Assembly: GCF_026151205.1 (NCBI RefSeq)
Contig: NC_087083.1
Span: 3,486,536 to 3,550,535, forward strand
Reading direction: 5' to 3'
Origin: Bolinopsis microptera
Taxonomy: Eukaryota; Ctenophora; Tentaculata; Lobata; Bolinopsidae
Length of the DNA stretch: 64,000 nt
Shown: piece after piece, positions 58,211 to 64,000 of the stretch
How positions within the stretch are numbered: the stretch's first letter is position 1
Layout of the letters: the number at the start of each line of letters is the position of its first letter
Notes under the pieces: model-generated
Seen by the model: only the letters and a program-made list of their open reading frames with translations
Told to the model about the DNA's origin: nothing
Databases searched by the model: none
Program-made: the position numbers and the translations under genes

Positions 58211-59424
58211 TAAGAGTAGGTTTATAACCTAGGTTTATAACCTACCAATGTTACTTAATGTTAACATCAAGAGCAGACAACTGATTCACTGCAGTAAGTC
58301 GTAATCATGGTCATCATCTGAAGGTTTGTGGTTTAGTTTCAGTTGTCATAAGACATTACAGAGCGTGGCAATAACAAGGGCATAAACTGTTTGAGATCAA
58401 GTGAAAATCAAAATAAGTTGTATGAAAACTATAAAACAGTTTAGGAAATCAAGCGAGCCAACAAGTGACACAAGCTCATCCCTCTATAATGTAGTCCACG
58501 TAACGTTGTTATAGTAATAAGATAATAACATGACCTAGTAGTGTGAGCTAACTATGAACAATATATAAAGTAAACAATACTGATATAATGGGACTCTTGT
58601 TTATCACATGTCGTTATTTTGACGATCCCTTGGTGCTGACTGCTGGGTGCATGTTTTCTAGACCCAGCAGAAAGTTGGAGCAACTTTACAGTTCACATAG
58701 TAGTAGGTAGAGTTGTAGGTACTAGGTAGAGTAGGTAGATAGAGGAGTTATGGTAGATGACGTAGAAGAGCAGCAGGTACATACAGAACATACTATTAGT
58801 CTGACGTATAGTTCCTGTATCCTATACTAATATACAATGTAAAGCTTATTATAAGTTTACTGTCTGCAGTGAGCAGGTAGTAATGATGTGTTGTATTGAA
58901 CTGCAAGGTCTAAACTGTAGACTCTACAGTATCAGTACAATAGGATATGTGTATTTAACGTTCATGTGCTCACTACGTCTTATTACTTTATTACTTATTG
59001 TTCGTGTTTATTTTTGTGTCTTGCTTGCTAGTTGTTTTGTTTTTGTACGTGCAAAAACGGTTAGTTTTTCCTTTCGCATACTTGACTAATGTCCTGTTTT
59101 TATTGATGTACTTGTTTGATGCTTCTCCGAGCTCGCAAGGGTAATCGGTTTAGTAATAGTATCGGGAAAGTTAACAGTTCGTTCCTTATTTTGCACTAAG
59201 AGGTATAGGTATTATAGGTATAGGTATAGTAAAACATTCCTTTTGGCTGTGTGATGTGAACAACGAGCGACCATTTCAAAACGGCTCCTCTTGTTTCAAT
59301 TTAGTACTTACTCTACTTAGTAGTTAGTATAGTAGTAATAGTCTACGTAACAGTAACACTTAGTACGGGCCACTGAGTTTGAACTAACCTTAACATTAAA
59401 CCTCCAGTTTATAGAATAAAGTGA
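58211..59424. other. Divergent intergenic region
   Basis: It separates the minus-strand Ser-rich gene from the plus-strand NPC1-like gene, so both promoters should lie here. It includes TAGGTAGAGTAGGTAGAT-type repeats near 58705-58740. No gene seen. Confidence 0.4.
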
Positions 59425-60999
59425 ATGAAGCTGTTGCTATGGCGCGTTGTCATGGTGACGTTGGTTTTGTCACGTGTCAGTTCAGTAACACGTGGTGAGG
59501 GGTATTGTGTGACGTATAGTGACTGCGGAGGTGTGCCTTGTGTTAACAACACTCCAGCTAAACCCATCTCCAGTTATCAGACACTCTCCTCTCTCAGGGA
59601 GTTCTGTCCTCATCTCAAGGTATTTAGTTGGGAACTTATCAGGGTCATGCTTTGTTGAGCGATATCAGAGATCCTGTTAGGATAGTGAGCATCCTGCTAG
59701 CTGAGTTTACAAATACACTAGCTGAGTTTAATATAATTATTATAATTTAGTTTATTGTTATTATTTAAGGCACACTTTGTTTTTAAGAGGATAATTATAG
59801 GCTAACTATATTCTGAAAATATGTGAAGGACGCGGCGTAACCATGATCCGGCGTAACCATGGCTACCACGTTGCTGAGTTAAAGTAGCTAAACTACATCT
59901 CCTTCTCAAGTAATATTTCCTGTTCTGATAATTCATTTCAAAGGAGACTAGAAAAGCCTGGAATGAATTTAGTTTTAAGAAAGAATCTTAACGTAAGAAA
60001 AGTACAAATAGTTTTACTTATGATCTGTGAAATAAAACTTTGTTCAGGAGGAATCTGGGTTTTGTTGCGACGCCGAACAAGTGACTATCATGGAGAAAGC
60101 TCTTTCAAAAGCTGATAATCTGCTGAAGTAACTAAACATTGAAGTCTCTCACTTTATCATAGCAAAGATTACCATAATCAGTAAAAACTAACATCCCCCA
60201 TGAATTCTTTTACTTCGATGAAAGGTAAATGTCATGACAAGAATTGCAGTTTTATTTGGCACGAATCAAGCACTCTCATTTATAGGTGCACGCCAGGGAG
60301 AGACAATTTCAGAACTCTAATTTGTGACATGGTATGTGGGCCTAACCAGGCTAACTACTTGGAGATAACAGAGAGCAAACAGTACGGAGACAGGATTCAG
60401 GCTACCCACATCAAATACTTTATCTCTACCGTAAATACTTTCACTTTCTTTTAGATACTTTCACTTGTTTACTTTCACCTTCTCTTAGATACTTTCACTT
60501 TCGTTTTCACTCAACTTCAAGTTCGCGTTCGTTGTGCTAGTCCGTTTAATTTGTATAATATAGGAATACAGTGACGCAGTATGGAGAAGTACTAGAAAAC
60601 AAAGCAAATTACTTTGCGGGAAAATATTCAGTGAATGCTCTAAACAAGACCTCTTCAAATTCATAGGTATTATTTTATTTGTTATAGGTATTACTATTAT
60701 TATTATTGATAAGTAGATTGCATTCTGTTTATATCAATCATTAGCAAAGTGTTTTTGTTAACGAACTACTGTAAGTTTTGTTTTTGGTGCCAATTTTAGA
60801 CGAACAATTTATTTATTTAATTATGTTAGAACGTTAAATTGGTAATGTTTGTTTCTATTTGTTCCATTGTTCAGGAGATAACAGATGGACTAAGTTGAAG
60901 ACAGATTACGTTATAGAGAACACACCGTCTCGTCCGGGGATCAAACATTCCTCTCCCTCCCAGTTAGCATGCCCTTCCTCCTCCTCCTGTCAGTGCTAA
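59425..60999 (+). CDS. NPC1-type N-terminal sterol-binding domain, stand-alone
   Basis: Exons 59425-59619, 60048-60127, about 60225-60430, 60564-60666 and 60875-60999 encode a signal peptide (MKLLLWRVVMVTLVLSRVSS) and a Cys-rich domain matching the luminal N-terminal domain of NPC1. Landmarks are GYCVTYSDCGG, CCDAEQV (the Gln is at the position that contacts cholesterol in NPC1), CDMVCGPNQANYLEI, LLCGKIFSEC and a final PSSSSCQC followed by TAA. NPC1 hands cholesterol from lysosomes to the membrane, and there the N-terminal domain receives sterol from NPC2. No patched-like transmembrane exons follow, so this is either a secreted single domain of about 235 aa or a truncated copy. The second and third exons are one base out of phase at the best splice sites I can find, which could be a frameshift, a sequence error or an unseen site. 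Confidence 0.75.
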
Positions 61000-61715
61000 T
61001 AACGTATTGAGAAAACTGTTCTGTTATAGGTATTATTGGAGGACTTCGCCGCTTCGACGCGCCGCGCAAACTAGCATTCTTGCTTCGCATCATCGATGGG
61101 TTGACACCGTCAATCAATAGGTATTATTAAACTTACAGCTTAGTTAACTTATTGAGTTTTCATCTTAGTTCCAGTCTTTCAAAGAACGTGTGTTAGGGAG
61201 AATTTCCAGAAATCATAATATCGATGGCATTTAGTTAATAATTTTGACAGAAACTTTTGTTTAGTTTAATTTTTCTTGGTCTCATTCTCATTATAATAGT
61301 CATTATTTATACATTATAGTTTTCTTTGTAAAAACGAAGTTGCGTGAATATTTTGTTGCTTTTAACAAAATATATAGAAATTAAAAGAGTCCTGTACAAC
61401 GTTACTATTCAGAAATTGAAACCCATTACCCAGCAAGCATTAACATTTAACAAATATTACATTATTTATTATTATTTACTACTCAAGCAAATAAAAATCA
61501 AACCAATCATAACCATTACTGAAGAAATAAAATATTAACTTAAGTTAAAGTCTGATAAACTTGCAAAGAAATTCGTAGATCTAATTACAAAGTCATACTG
61601 ATAAATAAACTTTCATAACTCTGAACAAAAAAGGTTTTAAAACACACTGATAACTGAGATTATCAGAGTGTCACGTGTGATCCTCGTGTATCTCGGGAGT
61701 GTACGTGAGAAGTGG
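61000..61715. other. Intergenic DNA
   Basis: Convergent gap between the NPC1-like gene and golgin-84. A 45-bp direct duplication of the golgin-84 3' end (GTATCTCGGGAGTGTA...) sits at 61671-61715 next to 61716-61760. No other gene seen. Confidence 0.45.
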
Positions 61716-63469
61716 TCACGTGTGATTCTCGTGTATCTCGGGAGTGTAGGTGAGAAGTACCACCATAACCCAGCTGTGTAGCAGTAACATGTAGCCTAGT
61801 ACCATTAGCCTGGCTTGTGGGTACCTCCTAAGAAACACACCTAATCTCACACTAAACTTATCTATAGAGTTCAGAGCGTCTCTCAGTCTCTCATTCTTGT
61901 AACTAGGTCTAGAAGTTTCCACAAACCCCTCCCTCTCGACTGGCACTGAAACAGAGTTATTTCTCCTCTCAACTTGCTGTAACACTCCCTCTAATCCCTC
62001 CAGACGCAACACTAGACTACTCCTCTCACTGTTCAACCTCTCTACTTCACCCTGCTTGTTTAGCAACACCTGAACATATTGTCATAGTTACCAATATCAT
62101 CATATTTCTATAGCAACCAGTATTACGGATGATACTGAAAGCTAGATTACCGAAATTTTTGTTGATAAACAGAAAATCATTAGAATAGAAGGAGACATTT
62201 AATAAGTTTAATGCTATAAACGGTAAGATTTAACTACTGTCATTTCTAGTACCTCAGTGAGTGAGTTTATCTTGACCTCCAATTCCGAGTCACTGCCAGC
62301 TCCATTGACGACAAACCGCGCGTTACGTACAGTCTCCAGCTCAGTGCGCAGCGCGCGCACTTCCGCCGCAGAGGTAGAACGCAAAACAGTCATGTCTCTC
62401 TGACAAATTACCATCTCCTGAGAGTGTTTTCAGGGTAACAAAGTGTTGAGATCATTGCAGATCAGACAAGATATAAGACGGTTGTTCTGGTTACCTCTTT
62501 CAGTCGCGACACTATGTCTTGGTACTCAGTTAACTCGTTTTCTCTGTCTTTTGTTGCACTTTCTGCCGTTGAGCACTGCTCTAATGCTTGTTGCAGCTCC
62601 TACAATGGTATGGGATTCACAACCAACAGAAACAATATAGTGACAAGATCTGGGTAACTAGGCGGTAACTAGGTGGTAACTAGGTGGTAACTAGGTGGTA
62701 ACTAGGTGGTAACTAATGGTAACTAATGGTAACTATTGGTAACTAGGTGGTAACTAGGTGGTAACTAATGGTAACTAATGGTAACTATTGGTAACTAGGT
62801 GGTAACTAGGTGGTAACTAGGTGTTAACTAGGTGGTAACTAATGGTAACTAATGGTAACTATTGGTAACTAGGTGGTAACTAGGTGTTAACTAGGTGGTA
62901 ACTAGGTGGTAACTAGGTGGTAACTAATGGTAACTAATGGTAACTATTGGTAACTAGGTGGTAACTAGGTGGTAACTAGGTGTTAACTAGGTGGTAACTA
63001 GGTGGTAACTAGGTGGTAACTAGGTGGTAACTAGGTGGTAACTAGGTGGTAACTAGTGGTAACGTGTTTGCAAGATCTGGGTAACGTGTTTGCTTCCCGA
63101 GCCCCCTCGAGTACAGTGTACGAATAACCACCCGGTTTTCCCTTAATATATAAGTAAGTAAGTACAGTTACAGTAAATAATGAGAGCTGAGTGTTTGTTA
63201 TAGTTACCTCGCTGTGAGTTTGCTCTACACTGGTCAAATGCTCCTTCGTAATCACCAACTCGCACTTAGTCGACCTATAATAATAACACTGTTATTATAG
63301 TTCCATCAAATTTAAATAAGAAATTTGCAGAATATCATTTTGTGTTGATGTGAGAATTTATAAACTCTAACCTGAGCTCGGACTCTATCAAGTTGCGCTC
63401 TTGAATCATCATCTCCACTCCTTCGTCATCTAAAATTGAGGTATCTGCAGGGGATTTCTTTTCTTTTGC
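61716..63469 (-). CDS. GOLGA5: Golgin-84, C-terminal exons
   Basis: Five minus-strand exons join in frame: 63372-63469, 63208-63274, 62495-62599, 62253-62417 and 61716-62069; earlier exons lie beyond the window. They encode a coiled coil (EMVICQRDMTVL, NSLTEVLLNKQGEVERL, SLVLRLEGLEG) followed by the diagnostic C-terminus IDKFSVRLGVFLRRYPQAR and a single membrane anchor ending in HSWVMVVLLTYTPEIH. Golgin-84 is a tail-anchored Golgi tether involved in Rab1-dependent vesicle capture and cisternal structure. The anchor and its flanking FLRRYP motif are intact, so the gene looks functional. Its intron 62600-63207 is mostly a GGTAACTAGGT array. Confidence 0.92.
62650..63065. repeat. GGTAACTAGGT / GGTAACTAAT array in golgin-84 intron
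   Basis: About 40 copies of 10- and 11-bp units GGTAACTAGGT and GGTAACTAAT, arranged in a repeating order. Related to the GTAACC family in other introns. Confidence 0.93.
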
Positions 63470-63812
63470 CTGAATTATTTGATGGTATTTATGATGAAGT
63501 ATAATGAGAAAGATAATAGTATATTTGAGAAATTAAAGACCGCCCCACAAGCTCTTTATATAATTTCAGTTTAAGTTTACCCCTTACTAGCCTGTCACGT
63601 GACCAAAACAGTTTTTTGCCCATGATAACTCTCCGGGGACGCATTTTTACAATACATCATGGGGGGTGATTCGGAATTAGCGTTCAAAAATACACCGATC
63701 ATGATTATTGTCATACCCTCAGGGCCTTTTCACAAGAATTTTCTTTTAATTTGGGCGAGCGATTTAGTGGGAGCGGTTACAGTTAAATTACATTTTTTTC
63801 CCTTAATATGTA
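63470..63812. other. Intronic or intergenic DNA upstream of golgin-84 exons
   Basis: AT-rich. CATGGGGGGTGATTCGGAA at 63658 matches, inverted, the interior of the CGAGCGTGC element (near 25390), so a fragment of that family may be present. No gene. Confidence 0.4.
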
Positions 63813-64000
63813 CAGGGTGGGCCAAAAGTCAGTACCCATACGTTGACCTTTATAGCTCAGTCACTGAGTGCCCAATTGAAATAATTCTTTCTGGTATGAC
63901 TTAGTACCACCACTGATTCGAGGAATTTGTCAACTCGAAAAATGTTCGTGTTCATTTTTTTCAAATGAAGGTTCATTTTTGCATTTATTTGATAGTTTGG
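63813..64000. mobile_element. Tc1/mariner-like TIR element, copy 3 (cut by window edge)
   Basis: Begins CAGGGTGGGCCAAAAGTCAG after TA and follows the 40933 and 23615 copies to the end of the window. Confidence 0.88.

Overview
This is invertebrate animal nuclear DNA. It has split genes with GT-AG introns, metazoan protein families (golgin-84, an NPC1-type sterol-binding domain, a GT12-type GalNAc transferase, an LDLa-rich 7TM receptor, WD40 repeats), large introns, many foldback and TIR elements, a dead LINE and a tRNA-derived SINE. I cannot name the species. Small indels between repeat copies and one C-free tract suggest uneven sequence quality, so single-base frame breaks should be read with caution.

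Layout. 1-10810 (+): the 3' end of a WD40 gene. Its last intron (8.9 kb) holds a foldback element, a tandem array of tRNA-derived units each with a complete hammerhead ribozyme, and LINE remnants. 11-18 kb: a 1.3-kb palindrome, a 39-bp coiled-coil-coding array with 741-bp higher-order periodicity, and clusters of a 16-bp palindrome. 18181-22128 (+): a complete 1230-aa LDLa/7TM receptor. 23-29 kb: nested TIR and foldback elements, one of them a 2.1-kb AGCGCT-rich element with 8-bp target duplications. 26698-42033 (-): a 13-exon gene for a 545-aa type II membrane glycosyltransferase with an N-terminal R-type-lectin-like region; all 13 exons join in frame. 43-46 kb: simple-sequence arrays. 45901-47801 (+): a secreted Gly/Pro/His repeat protein with an Arg-rich tail. 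48274-54352 (+): a six-exon multi-spanning membrane protein. 55817-58210 (-): an intronless Ser-rich ORF. 59425-60999 (+): a stand-alone NPC1-type N-terminal domain. 61716-63469 (-): the 3' exons of golgin-84.

Two things stand out. First, the hammerhead array at 3.5-5.3 kb. Second, several introns of two unrelated genes begin with tandem arrays whose unit is the end of the upstream exon plus its 5' splice site: about 81 copies of 70 bp, about 61 copies of 55 bp, and several shorter arrays. The pre-mRNAs would therefore carry dozens of tandem donor sites, and one intron holds four 66-nt in-frame, splice-site-bounded pseudo-exons. Junctions of the arrays show microhomology between exon and intron.

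The genes do not form an obvious pathway. Three products would act in the secretory system (glycosyltransferase, golgin-84, NPC1-like domain), but this is probably coincidental.
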